Shown here in pieces: positions 56,730-64,000 of a DNA stretch of 64,000 nt. Numbering within the stretch: position 1 is the stretch's first letter; every line of letters starts with the position of its first letter. This DNA is from Nonomuraea helvata. GTDB taxonomy: Bacteria; Actinomycetota; Actinomycetes; Streptosporangiales; Streptosporangiaceae. The stretch lies in assembly GCF_039535785.1 (NCBI RefSeq), contig NZ_BAAAXV010000012.1, positions 248,001 through 312,000 on the forward strand. The letters are read 5' to 3'. The translations under genes and the position numbers were made by a program. Below the pieces are notes generated by a model, which had not been told where the DNA came from, made no database searches, and was given only the letters and a program-made list of their open reading frames with translations.

Positions 56730-57299
56730 ATGACCGCCGACAAGCCGCTGCGGGCCGACGCCCAGCGCAAGCGCGAGGCCCTGCTCGCCACCGCCCGGGA
56801 GGTGTTCGACGCCGGCGATTTCTTCGACCTGCGCTTCGATGACTTCGCCCGCCTGGCCGGTGTGGGCACGGGCACGCTGTACCGCCACTTCCCCACCCGG
56901 GAGGCACTGGCCGAGGCGGTCTACCACGGGGAAGTCGCCGCGCTGTGCGACCGCGCCCGCCAGCTACAGGCCACGCTGCCCGCAGCGGAGGCTTTGGCGA
57001 CCTTCCTCCGCGGCATGGTCGACCACATGGATGCCCATCAGGGCCTGGCCCGGACGCTGGCCACGCTCATGGCCGATCGCTCGGGCGTCCTCGCCGAGGG
57101 CAGCCGGGCGCTGGAGCAGGCTGTCACCGACCTGGTGGCCGCCGCCGTGCGGGACGGCACCGTTCGCGACGACGTGGGTGCCGGGGCCGTGATGATGGCG
57201 CTGCACGGCATCGGCGCGGCCCATGACCGCCCCGACTGGCGGGCCGAGGCCGACGACGTCATCACCCTCGTGCTGGACGGGCTGCGCCGCCCGCTATGA
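56730..57299 (+). CDS. TetR/AcrR family regulator
   Basis: Regulator of 189 residues. HTH: KREALLATAREVFDAGDFFD and DFARLAGVGTGTLYRHFPTR, EALAEAVYHGEVAALCDRA. The C-terminal part has ATFLRGMVDHMDAHQGLART and matches a TetR_C type (SbtR-like) seen with oxidoreductases. Starts ATG 56730 just behind the second operator copy; controls itself and the divergent reductase gene most likely. Confidence 0.88.
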   Translation: MTADKPLRADAQRKREALLATAREVFDAGDFFDLRFDDFARLAGVGTGTLYRHFPTREALAEAVYHGEVAALCDRARQLQATLPAAEALATFLRGMVDHMDAHQGLARTLATLMADRSGVLAEGSRALEQAVTDLVAAAVRDGTVRDDVGAGAVMMALHGIGAAHDRPDWRAEADDVITLVLDGLRRPL

Positions 57300-57451
57300 C
57301 AAGGTGCGACACGAGGTCGCATGCCGCGAGCCAAGGATCCGGTCAGTGGTACCGCGGCGACGATGCGATCCGGGGTGGTCACCCGGCTGATGCCGGCTAC
57401 ACCTGTGAAGTTTCAGGATGTGTGCGAGAGCGATGAGGGCGCGGCTCTGTC

Positions 57452-57634
57452 TGCGACACCCTGCCTGTTGACATAGCCACGGCGTATCTGGCGGGTGTGC
57501 GCGGGGCAGGCCGGGCGTTCAACACCGAGAAGACGTACGCGGCCCGGATCGCCTTGTACTTGTCGCACTGCACGGAGCACGGCGTGGACTGGTCGAGCCC
57601 GAGCCTGCCGCAGCTGATGGCGATGATGCGGTAG
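57452..57634 (+). pseudogene. fragment of a tyrosine recombinase (integrase) N-terminal domain
   Basis: A short frame reads VDIATAYLAGVRGAGRAFNT, EKTYAARIALYLSHCTEHGV and WSSPSLPQLMAMM before TAG 57632-57634. It looks like the SAM-like core-binding domain of phage-type integrases. The catalytic half is absent. Evidence is fold-level only. It lies in a 570-nt gap between TetR and the second ketopantoate-reductase-family gene; 57635-57840 also holds a minus-strand signal-peptide-like stretch (AAASALVSLPAYAATADHPA) with no downstream gene. Confidence 0.42.
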
Positions 57635-57840
57635 CTTGCCGTCCGGCGGCGCCGCGACCGGCTGTGGCGTGCTCTGCCGTACGGCCTGCGCCGACCGGTG
57701 GCGGTTGCGGGCGCCGTTGCCGGCCGGATGGTCAGCGGTGGCCGCGTAGGCGGGGAGCGAGACGAGGGCTGACGCCGCGGCCGGCAAGGGCACGCTGGTC
57801 GCTGCGGAAGCTGGGGACTTCTGCGATGATAATGTTCCAC

Positions 57841-57860
57841 ATATCCAAATATTTAGATAT
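57841..57860. promoter_or_regulatory. 20-bp near-perfect palindrome, probable ArsR operator
   Basis: ATATCCAAAT and ATTTAGATAT form a dyad with 18 of 20 positions symmetrical, directly upstream of the reductase-ArsR operon (start 57872). The sequence is A+T-rich as in known ArsR/SmtB sites. The ribosome-binding site GGAGC follows it. Confidence 0.75.
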
Positions 57861-57871
57861 ATGGAGCAGCG

Positions 57872-58786
57872 ATGTCAAAGGTGCTGATTGTCGGGGCCGG
57901 GGCGCTGGGGCAGGTCTTCGGGTTGTGGCTGGCCGCGGCCGGGGCCCGGGTCAGCTATCTGGTGAGGCCGGGCTGGGAGAGCTGGGAAGGGGCTTCGCTG
58001 TACCGGCTCAGGCGGGGGCGAGCGCCGGTGAGCGAGCGGATTGTGCCGTACGAGGTGATCAGTGAGCCGCGCCGCGAACAGTGGGACATGGTGTGGCTCT
58101 GCGTGGATTCGCCCGCGTTGCGAGGCGAGTGGACGCGTGCGCTGCGCGCGGCGGCCGGAGCGGCGACGGTGGTCACCATCGGCCAGGACCCGGGCGATCT
58201 GAGCACCCTTGCCCGGGTCTGGCCACAGGAGCAGATCGTCCAGGTGACCCCGACGCTGCTCGCCTACCAGGCGCCGCTGGAGCGAGAGGTCCCCGCGCCG
58301 GGGGTGGCGTACTGGGTGCCACCCGGTTCGGCGGCGGGCGTCACCGGAGCGCGCGCCCCGCAGGTCGTCGCCGCGCTTCAGGCCGGTGGCGTGCGGGCCA
58401 AACGGGTGACGCGGGCCGGTGCGGGGGAGCTCGCCGCCGCCCGCATGATCCCCTACATCGCCGAGTTGGAGGCTTCCGGCTGGAGGCTGCCCGCGTCGAG
58501 CACACGGTTGCGGGGCGCTACCGCGTCCGTCCGGGAGGCCGTCGCCGTGGTCTCCGCTCAGCACGGGCTGCGCGCTCCCGTCTCCGTCCCGTCCTGGGCC
58601 GTGGGTTTGGCGTTGCGCGTGCTGCCATGGCTGCTCCCCTTCAACCTGCGCAGCTACCTGGAGACGCATTTCACGAAGGTGAGCGCGCAGACGCGGCTGA
58701 TGCTGGACGGCTGGATCGCCGAAGGCGCCGCCAGGACGCTGCCGGTCGGCCATCTGTCCGCTCTGCGTGACTCATTGCCCGCATGA
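57872..58786 (+). CDS. ketopantoate reductase family protein
   Basis: Second member of the PanE-like family in the window, 304 residues, not identical to the one at 55674. It begins SKVLIVGAGALGQVFGLWLA with the GxGxxG motif and has WDMVWLCVDSPALRG. The C-terminal domain AARMIPYIAELEASGWRLPA is divergent from standard PanE, so its substrate is uncertain. ATG 57872 has GGAGC upstream. It is coupled by ATGA to the ArsR gene, which should autoregulate both through the palindrome at 57841-57860. Confidence 0.8.
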   Translation: MSKVLIVGAGALGQVFGLWLAAAGARVSYLVRPGWESWEGASLYRLRRGRAPVSERIVPYEVISEPRREQWDMVWLCVDSPALRGEWTRALRAAAGAATVVTIGQDPGDLSTLARVWPQEQIVQVTPTLLAYQAPLEREVPAPGVAYWVPPGSAAGVTGARAPQVVAALQAGGVRAKRVTRAGAGELAAARMIPYIAELEASGWRLPASSTRLRGATASVREAVAVVSAQHGLRAPVSVPSWAVGLALRVLPWLLPFNLRSYLETHFTKVSAQTRLMLDGWIAEGAARTLPVGHLSALRDSLPA

Positions 58787-59139
58787 GCGGCTCGATCGAG
58801 GCCCAGGACGTCCTCGCGCAGTTCGCGCGGACCCGGCCGCTGTTCACCGCCCTGGGGGATGAGCGCAGGCAGGAGATCGTCGTCTTCCTCCTGGAGTCCG
58901 CGGCCCCACGCAGCGTCGGTGACATCGCCGCGCACCTGGAGCTGTCCCAGCCCGCCACCTCCCACCATCTCAAGATCTTGCGCGACGCGGATCTGCTGAC
59001 GGTACGGCGCAACGGCGCCCTGCGCCTGTACGACCTCAACGCCAAGGCCTACCCGGACCTCCTGACCCCGATGCGCGACCTCATCACGCTGATCATCTCT
59101 TGTGCTTCCGGCCTGGAGGAACAGCCGAGCAGCCAGTAG
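58783..59139 (+). CDS. ArsR family transcriptional regulator
   Basis: Winged-helix regulator of 118 residues: RPLFTALGDERRQEIVVFLL, RSVGDIAAHLELSQPATSHH, LKILRDADLLTVRRNGALRL. No typical metal-binding Cys pair in the recognition helix (none beyond SCASG near the end), so it probably responds to something other than arsenic, such as redox or small molecules. Overlaps the reductase stop (ATGA). Confidence 0.88.
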   Translation: MSGSIEAQDVLAQFARTRPLFTALGDERRQEIVVFLLESAAPRSVGDIAAHLELSQPATSHHLKILRDADLLTVRRNGALRLYDLNAKAYPDLLTPMRDLITLIISCASGLEEQPSSQ

Positions 59140-59184
59140 CGACATGCGCTGATCATCCTCCAAGGGGGCAGGGGTTGAATCTGG

Positions 59185-59307
59185 CTACGCGGCCCTGACG
59201 GTGTTCGCGCGGATTCCGTCGATCAGGCAGCCCAGGCCGCGGTGGAACGCGTCGTCCCAGCTCGTTGTCGCTGGGATGCCCGTGCGCGGCCAGCGTCGGA
59301 TACGCGG
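59185..59307 (-). pseudogene. C-terminal remnant of a TetR regulator
   Basis: On the minus strand the frames read YPTLAAHGHPSDN and, after a frameshift, SWDDAFHRGLGCLIDGIRAN, TVRAA then TAG at 59185-59187. The pattern of a late helix ending in GL..LIDGI is common at the end of TetR ligand-binding domains. The DNA-binding part is absent. Confidence 0.5.
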
Positions 59308-59708
59308 CGCGCTGCGCCCTCAGGATTTGTCAGCGGCGTCGCGGATGGTCGACTCGTCCTTTTTGCGCCATGGCACCTGGCTGACCGTGGCCCCGATCAC
59401 AAAGTGCGACAGTCCTTAGGCGGCGGCGGTCAGCGTCGCGTGCAGGAAATCGGTGCGCGCCAGGACGTTCGGCCCCAGCATCGGACGACCCATCAGCGTC
59501 GCACTCCGCGCCCACGAGCTGTTCTGCCGCCTGGCGGCCCGAGCCGGGTTCGGGGTGTTCATGGCCTGGGCCCGTCAGGCAGGCACCGGCTGGTGTTCTC
59601 GCGGCGGACTGGCGTGGTGGTGAACCGGCCCTCGCTGTGGCCTGACCGATGATTTTCCTCGTCGTGTTGGTCTGTACACCGAGTACCGACTCACAGGAGG
59701 CTGACGCC
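59308..59708. other. unassigned debris upstream of the DHFR-like gene
   Basis: About 400 nt with several broken frames. On the minus strand SATLMGRPMLGPNVLARTDF and then an Ala-rich end before a stop are protein-like but not assignable, and another frame ends VPWRKKDESTIRDAADKS. These are probably further remnants. No complete gene is seen. Confidence 0.4.
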
Positions 59709-60272
59709 ATGCGGAAACTGACCTTTGCCATGAACCTGAGCCTGGACGGCTACGTCGCCGCACCCGGTGACGACCTCGGCTGGAGCGTACCGAGCGACGA
59801 GCTGTTCCAGTGGTGGTCCGACCGGGTGGGCGCGACGGGCCTGGCGCTGTACGGGCGCAAACTGTGGGAGATGATGAGCTCCCACTGGCCGACCGCCGAC
59901 CAGCATCCTGGCGCCACACCGGCGGAGATCGAGTACGCCCGCCGCTGGCGAGACATGCCGAAGGTGGTGTTCTCCTCGAGGGCCAGCACGGTCGACTGGA
60001 ACACCCGCCTGGTCACCGGCGACGCGGTCACCGAGATCACCCGGCTCAAGGCCGAGGACGGTGGCCCCATGGACATCGGCGGCGCCACACTCGCCGCAGC
60101 GGCCATGCGGGCAGGGCTGATCGACGAGTACGTGCTGGTCACCGCACCGGTCTTGGTGGGCAACGGCACGCCGTTCTTTACGGCCCTGGACAACTGGGTG
60201 AACCTGACTCTGATGGAGACCCGGACGTTCCCCGACGGCGTACTCCTGACCAGGTACGAGACCAGACGCTGA
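59709..60272 (+). CDS. dihydrofolate reductase family protein
   Basis: RibD/DHFR-like reductase of 187 residues: RKLTFAMNLSLDGYVAAPGD, LALYGRKLWEMMSSHWPTAD, MPKVVFSSRASTVDWNTRLV, PMDIGGATLAAAAMRAGLID. It is related in family to the gene at 36605. Substrate unknown. AGGAGG lies 7 nt before ATG 59709. A small hairpin follows the stop. Confidence 0.86.
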   Translation: MRKLTFAMNLSLDGYVAAPGDDLGWSVPSDELFQWWSDRVGATGLALYGRKLWEMMSSHWPTADQHPGATPAEIEYARRWRDMPKVVFSSRASTVDWNTRLVTGDAVTEITRLKAEDGGPMDIGGATLAAAAMRAGLIDEYVLVTAPVLVGNGTPFFTALDNWVNLTLMETRTFPDGVLLTRYETRR

Positions 60273-60639
60273 GTACCCAACCTCGGATCGGCCCGTGCTT
60301 CGGGCCACCCAAGGATCTCGTGGCGCTGTGTTCCGAGGCAATCGTGATACCCGCCCCGGATCACAGGCCGTGTATGTAATAGACAGTCACGTACGGGCAG
60401 ACGTGGTTCTGTTCCGGGCTGCCTTGCCATCTGCGGTGCGGCCGCTGCCATGACTGCTGGGCGAAGAGCGCGCCGGCCGGACTTCCGCCCCAAGCCGCTC
60501 CCATCGATCGCCTTCTGAAGAACGGCCTACCGCTAGTGTCATGTGGGCCAATGACCCTCGGATGTCCTTCCTAGCAGCCGGTTAATGACGGGCAGATAAT
60601 CGACTCGCGCGTCAGCGGGAATGCCGGTCTAATACCGCC
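60273..60639. other. intergenic stretch with a short terminator hairpin
   Basis: About 370 nt without a gene. GGCCCG (60290-60295) and CGGGCC (60301-60306) form a 6-bp stem with a 5-nt loop soon after the DHFR-like gene ends, likely a terminator. The rest should contain the hydrolase promoter; nothing further is recognised. Confidence 0.5.
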
Positions 60640-61386
60640 ATGCGCATCACCTCGGAAACGTGCACCGACGGCATCCGCGAACAACTCTTCACCATTGGAG
60701 ATATCCCTGGGGTGCTCTGGACGCCCGCCGAGGGCACCGGTCCCCGCCCACTGGTCCTGATCGGGCATGGCGGCGGCCAGCACAAGAAGGGATGGGAGGT
60801 CGTCTCCCGGGCCTTCCCCTACGTCACGTCCTGCGGCTTCGCGGTCGCCGCGATCGACGCCCCAGGGACCGGCGACAGGCCGGAACACCCGGAAATCCGG
60901 CGGCTCGTCGCACTCCTCCAGGAACACGAGGCCGCGGGCGAGCCCTTCCGGTCCTTCCCGGAGTGGCCCGCCCTCAACGAAACCGTGGCGGCGCAGCTCA
61001 TCCCCGACTGGCAGACCACCCTCGACGCGCTCCAGAAACTGGATTCCGTCGGCGACAGCCAGCCCGTCGGGTACTACGGCCTGTCCCAGGGCGGTGAGAT
61101 GGGCATCCGCCTCGTCGCGGCGGAACCTCGGATCACAGCCGCGGTCTTGGGCCTCGTCGGAAGCGACTGGCTCATCGACATCGCGGCGCGGATCACGATC
61201 CCGGTCGAGTTCGTACTGCAGTGGGACGATGAAGGCGCTCCGCGGGACTCGGTCATGAAGCTGTTCGACGCACTCGGCTCCGCCGAGAAAACCCTGCATG
61301 CCAACCCCGGCGGCCATTTCCGAATCCCGTCTTTCGAAATCGACAGCTCGATCCGATTCTTCGCTCGGCACCTGAGTAGCTCCTGA
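60640..61386 (+). CDS. alpha/beta-hydrolase (dienelactone-hydrolase-like)
   Basis: Hydrolase of 248 residues. The oxyanion region is LVLIGHGGGQHKKGWEVVSR, the nucleophile elbow is GYYGLSQGGEMGIRLVAAEP (Ser), the Asp is likely in LQWDDEGAPRDS, and the His in NPGGHFRIPSFE. No signal peptide. Substrate unknown; such proteins cut esters. ATG 60640 is directly followed by conserved sequence; no strong ribosome-binding site is visible. Confidence 0.84.
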   Translation: MRITSETCTDGIREQLFTIGDIPGVLWTPAEGTGPRPLVLIGHGGGQHKKGWEVVSRAFPYVTSCGFAVAAIDAPGTGDRPEHPEIRRLVALLQEHEAAGEPFRSFPEWPALNETVAAQLIPDWQTTLDALQKLDSVGDSQPVGYYGLSQGGEMGIRLVAAEPRITAAVLGLVGSDWLIDIAARITIPVEFVLQWDDEGAPRDSVMKLFDALGSAEKTLHANPGGHFRIPSFEIDSSIRFFARHLSSS

Positions 61387-61529
61387 CCACCGGTGCCCAA
61401 TACATGCCCGGCGTCAAGGACACCGCACGTGGAACGGCCTCGACGACAACAACGAGCGCGACGCCGCCGCCATCACAGCGTTCCTCCAGAGCGAGCCGTC
61501 GCCCCTGCCCTATTGCCGTCGAGCCGGGT
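61387..61529. other. unassigned debris before the long palindrome
   Basis: About 140 nt after the hydrolase with one open frame containing WNGLDDNNERDAAAITAFLQ. It looks like an end of some protein but cannot be identified and has no start. Likely a remnant. Confidence 0.35.
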
Positions 61530-61581
61530 GCCCATGTAAACCCCTTACGGCCGGAACCGGCCGTAAGGGGTTTACATGGGC
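61530..61581. repeat. 52-bp near-perfect palindrome (25-bp arms, 2-bp spacer)
   Basis: Positions 61530-61554 and 61557-61581 are exact reverse complements, separated only by AA at 61555-61556. Arms begin GCCCATGTAAACCCC and end CTTACGGCCGG. Such length is far beyond a normal terminator. One arm lies in the reading frame of the transposase remnant on the minus strand and encodes AHVNP. Confidence 0.9.
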
Positions 61582-61680
61582 CCAGAACAGCGGGCTGAGC
61601 GCACGCCGGTCCTCCTCGGTGAGCTTGCCGGCCCACTTGCGGATCTCGCAGGGCACCGTCCCCCAGCCGGACCGCGAACT
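61546..61680 (-). pseudogene. probable Tn3-family transposase C-terminal fragment
   Basis: On the minus strand a frame reads GKLTEEDRRALSPLFWAHVN and P, which resembles the very end of Tn3-type transposases (LSPL..HVNPYG). The homology breaks off in the long palindrome. Upstream of it the frame (GTVPCEIRKWAG) is not clearly matched, so only the last 25 residues or so are supported. No inverted-repeat end of Tn3 type is identified. The assignment is tentative. Confidence 0.4.
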
Positions 61681-61989
61681 GGTTGCGCGTTGAGGACGGA
61701 CGACGGCACCCCGCAACGGCTGGGGCGCAGTCGGCGGTTCAGCCACTACTTTGCCCTTGCGGGCGCAGGTGTGGCCCCGGTCGTACGGCCGGTGGATCAC
61801 GCCGCTGTCGGCGGCGGCCGGCGACCAGCAGGAGGCCGGCCGGGCCGCCGGCGAACGGGCGGGCTGTCGGTGAACGGCCGGGCCGCCGGTGAACAGGCGG
61901 GCGCCGCCACCGGCAGCAGGCTCGGCTCCGGTCCGCCGCTCGCGCGGGACCGTGGCAGCGTGGAGCGCACCCCGGCAGACCGGGAGCCG
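61681..61989. other. unassigned G+C-rich stretch with a 27-bp direct repeat
   Basis: About 310 nt with no supported gene. Two near-identical 27-bp copies begin GGCCGGGCCGCCGG at 61838 and 61876 (38 bp apart, two or three differences). The function is unknown; it may simply be low-complexity DNA at the tail of a removed gene. Confidence 0.45.
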
Positions 61990-62976
61990 TCACCCGGTGA
62001 GGGCCTCTCGGAGGAACGCGAGGATCTCCTCCCGCGCGGCCTTGGCCTGCGGCACCACGTTCGGCATGCTGAGGAACGCGTGCCCCGCTCCGGGATATTC
62101 GGTGAGCCGCGTGGGCGTGCCGGCCGCGCGCAGTCGTTCGGCGTAACAGCGGCCGTGATCGGCCACCGGGTCGTGGGTCGGCACCACCACGAGCGCCGGG
62201 GCCAGCCCGCTCAGGTCGTCGGCATACAGCGGCGACAGCGCACGAGGATCGGTTCCCGGCGGAACGGCGAACCGGTGGAACAGCCGCAATTGCGGCACGG
62301 TGAGGGTCGGGCTGTCGGCGTACTCGGTGACTGAGGCGTGGTCGAACATCGTCTCGGTCAGGTCGGCAGCGGGGTTGACCAGCACCTGCGCCCGCAGGAT
62401 CAGGCCGGACTCTCTGGCCCGGATCGCCGCCAGGGCACTGATCAACGCGCCGGCGCTCTCGCCGAAGACGGCGGTACGCGATGGGTCGACGCCCCACTGC
62501 GCGGCGTGCCGCACCACGTTCCGGAGCACGTCCCAGCCGTCGTCGGCCGCCGCTGCCAGCGGGGTCTCGGGGTCGAGGAGGCGGTGCTCGACCGAGACGA
62601 CGACCGCGGGCAGCTGGGCGGCGAGGTGGCTGTTCACCCAGTCGCTCTGCACCGCCGTGCCCACGAACCCGCCTCCGTGCACATGGAGCACAAGTGGCAG
62701 GCCGGCCCCGTCGACGTGCTCCGGCGAGGGCCGGTACACCCGGACCCGGAGCTCGCGGCCGGACAGCGCGATCTCCTGCCACTGGATCGCGGTGCCCGGG
62801 TCCGGATCGCCGGTGATCGCCCGCGCCGCGGGGGACGCCCGCCTGCGGTTCTCCTCGTCGCGGTACGCGACCAGCTCCTCGGCCGTCATCGCCAGCCAGT
62901 CCGGCGCCTCTCCCCCGGCCTGGCCGCGCAGCTGGACGCCGGCCGGCGGCTGCTTCCTCTCGATGATCTTACTCAT
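61990..62976 (-). CDS. alpha/beta-hydrolase, hormone-sensitive-lipase (HSL) family
   Basis: Esterase-type hydrolase of 328 residues. The HGGG oxyanion motif is LVLHVHGGGFVGTAVQSDWV, the nucleophile is in TAVFGESAGALISALAAIRA, Asp in VVVPTHDPVADHGRCYAERL and His in YPGAGHAFLSMPN. Cuts esters; natural substrate unknown. Upstream lies a nested palindrome (62998-63035), though no regulator gene is adjacent. Confidence 0.9.
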   Translation of the reverse strand: MSKIIERKQPPAGVQLRGQAGGEAPDWLAMTAEELVAYRDEENRRRASPAARAITGDPDPGTAIQWQEIALSGRELRVRVYRPSPEHVDGAGLPLVLHVHGGGFVGTAVQSDWVNSHLAAQLPAVVVSVEHRLLDPETPLAAAADDGWDVLRNVVRHAAQWGVDPSRTAVFGESAGALISALAAIRARESGLILRAQVLVNPAADLTETMFDHASVTEYADSPTLTVPQLRLFHRFAVPPGTDPRALSPLYADDLSGLAPALVVVPTHDPVADHGRCYAERLRAAGTPTRLTEYPGAGHAFLSMPNVVPQAKAAREEILAFLREALTG

Positions 62977-62997
62977 GTCTTCTCCTGGGTCGGATAG

Positions 62998-63035
62998 TTT
63001 CGCTACTGAAAGTATCGATACCTATGGTAGCGAAA
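62998..63035. promoter_or_regulatory. nested palindromes upstream of the HSL-type hydrolase
   Basis: TTTCGCTAC (62998-63006) and GTAGCGAAA (63027-63035) are exact complements; between them GTATCGATAC (63012-63021) is a perfect palindrome. The site is 22 nt upstream of the hydrolase start and is A+T-rich. A regulator is expected but is not encoded next to it. Confidence 0.65.
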
Positions 63036-63210
63036 ATGGGAGGCGGGTGTGCAAGGGGAGGCGGGAACCGACACCCAGGACGATCCGCGGCGGCGGAGAG
63101 CGGCTGATCGCTGTCGTGGTAGCTTCGCCGTGGAAGCCCGCAAGTGCTTGCCCCGGACGAGATGTGCGCCGTACCCGGCCTGCGAAGACGACGCACTCGA
63201 AGGAGACGTC

Positions 63211-64000
63211 ATGGATGCGGGCAGGCCCCTGATCGATTTCGCCGGAGTGACTCCACGGCCTCGCGCGCTGGACGTCCGGTGGATTCACGGCTCGCCGTCG
63301 GCCAAGCACAACACCGATCCGGACATCCAGGTGCACGCGTACGACGAGCACACGTTCATCTTGCGGCAGAACATGGCGATCAACTACGAGGCGCCGTTCC
63401 TGTTCCTGCTGTTCGGGAACGCACGCGCGGTGTTGATCGACACCGGGGCCACGGCATCGGCCGAGTTCTTCCCCTTGCGCCGGGTGGTCGATGAGCTCGT
63501 CGCCGGCTGGCTCACCCGCCACCCCCGGGAGGAGTACCACCTGCTGGTGCTGCACACCCACCCGCACGGCGACCACGTCTCGGGCGACGGTCAGTTCAGC
63601 GACCGCTCCGACACCACGGTGGTCGCCGCGGACCTGGTCGCCGCCTGGGAGTACTTCGGGTTCAGCGCGGATCCCGACGCCGTGGCGCAGGTCGACCTGG
63701 GAGGCCGTGTGGTGGAGTGCCTGGCCACCCCGGGCCATCATGAGGCGGCGGTCACGTTCTACGACCGGTGGACCGGGTTCCTGCTCACCGGCGACACGGT
63801 CTACCCGGGCCGTCTCTACATCCAGGACTGGCCGGCCTTCGCCGAGACCATCGACCGCCTGATCGACTTCTCCGCCCGCCGGCCGGTCACCCACGTGCTC
63901 GGCTGCCACATCGAGATGACCAGGCAGCCAGGCGTGGACTACCCGGTCCGCACCACCTACCAGCCTGACGAGCCCCCACTGCAGATGACCACCGGTCACC
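63211..64000 (+). CDS. MBL-fold metallo-hydrolase (C-terminus beyond window)
   Basis: Metallo-beta-lactamase-fold protein, 263 codons visible. The metal motif is intact: LLVLHTHPHGDHVSGDGQFS (HxHxDH), followed by CLATPGHHEAAVTFYDRW, LLTGDTVYPGRLYIQDWPAF and VLGCHIEMT. Substrate unknown; the family includes glyoxalase II-like and lactonase enzymes. AAGGAG lies 6 nt before ATG 63211. The gene runs past the window end, so its C-terminus and downstream context are not seen. Confidence 0.87.
   Translation, partial: MDAGRPLIDFAGVTPRPRALDVRWIHGSPSAKHNTDPDIQVHAYDEHTFILRQNMAINYEAPFLFLLFGNARAVLIDTGATASAEFFPLRRVVDELVAGWLTRHPREEYHLLVLHTHPHGDHVSGDGQFSDRSDTTVVAADLVAAWEYFGFSADPDAVAQVDLGGRVVECLATPGHHEAAVTFYDRWTGFLLTGDTVYPGRLYIQDWPAFAETIDRLIDFSARRPVTHVLGCHIEMTRQPGVDYPVRTTYQPDEPPLQMTTGH

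Noticed and set aside
1..64000. CRISPR array, tRNA or rRNA genes
   Set aside because: No regularly spaced repeats, cloverleaf-like sequences or rRNA segments were recognised when reading the window.
1..64000. A biosynthetic cluster around the P450 or the neocarzinostatin-type gene
   Set aside because: No PKS, NRPS, terpene cyclase or other scaffold enzyme occurs in the window; the P450 and apoprotein are isolated from such genes.

Overview
The window is high-GC DNA (about 70% G+C by eye, strongly G/C-biased third codon positions, many GTG/TTG starts) from an actinobacterium. Supporting families are Lsr2, an Rv2578c-like radical SAM protein, an L,D-transpeptidase lipoprotein, a secreted AroQ-gamma chorismate mutase, ECF41/SigJ-type sigma factor and a neocarzinostatin-type apoprotein. 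A Streptosporangiales or related filamentous genus is plausible, but that is inference. No rRNA, tRNA or CRISPR array was recognised. The stretch looks like an accessory chromosomal region: small catabolic, efflux or oxidoreductase genes, most sitting next to a one-component regulator, with visible palindromic operators in the gaps.

Layout. 0-8.7 kb: a minus-strand SMR efflux / TetR / acetyltransferase operon, a radical SAM gene, a scar of an FAD monooxygenase, an ABM monooxygenase/TetR pair, a TetR/FAD monooxygenase pair around an 18-bp perfect palindrome, a PhyH-like dioxygenase and a coupled L,D-transpeptidase/GNAT pair. 8.7-16.5 kb: recD2, two small secreted proteins, a ProC-like reductase, and membrane protein/TetR and alcohol dehydrogenase/TetR pairs. 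16.5-24 kb: a broken serine hydrolase, lsr2, a coupled MerR/GyrI-like/secreted chorismate mutase run whose 3' end overlaps a convergent PP2C gene, a P450 and a serine hydrolase. 24-34.8 kb: HxlR/quinone reductase, an AraC-type regulator, DUF6010, an FBP-domain protein, TetR/MFS/SRPBCC, a lipoprotein, WYL regulator/epoxide hydrolase around a 33-bp inverted repeat, and a winged-helix protein.

34.8-45 kb: an intact IS5-family element inserted in the CTAG that holds the stop codons of two convergent genes; MBL/DHFR-like genes with an HxlR regulator; an SRPBCC protein; a three-gene signalling operon in which the first kinase-like protein is degenerate (pseudokinase), the second is a complete kinase and the third a NarL/DesR-type response regulator; FAD monooxygenase/PadR; an APH-like kinase. 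45-55 kb: a 5'-truncated FAD oxidoreductase, a TMEM175-type channel, a SigJ-like sigma factor beside a decaying aldo/keto reductase and a TetR stub, a MarR regulator with an array of operator half and full sites in front of a 701-residue DMT-MFS fused transporter, a secreted beta-helix protein, an orphan neocarzinostatin-family apoprotein and a second two-component system. 55-64 kb: two ketopantoate-reductase-family genes, one with TetR and tandem operators and one coupled to ArsR with a 20-bp operator, interleaved with gene debris (hydrolase tail, integrase piece, TetR tail, transposase tail), a 52-bp near-perfect palindrome, hydrolases, and an MBL protein running off the end.

The most unusual items are the DMT-MFS fusion under probable MarR control, the pseudokinase/kinase/response-regulator operon, the orphan enediyne-type apoprotein, the IS sitting in a shared stop codon, and the long palindrome at 61530-61581. 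The repeated theme is regulator plus target enzyme with a visible operator, surrounded by remnants of lost genes.
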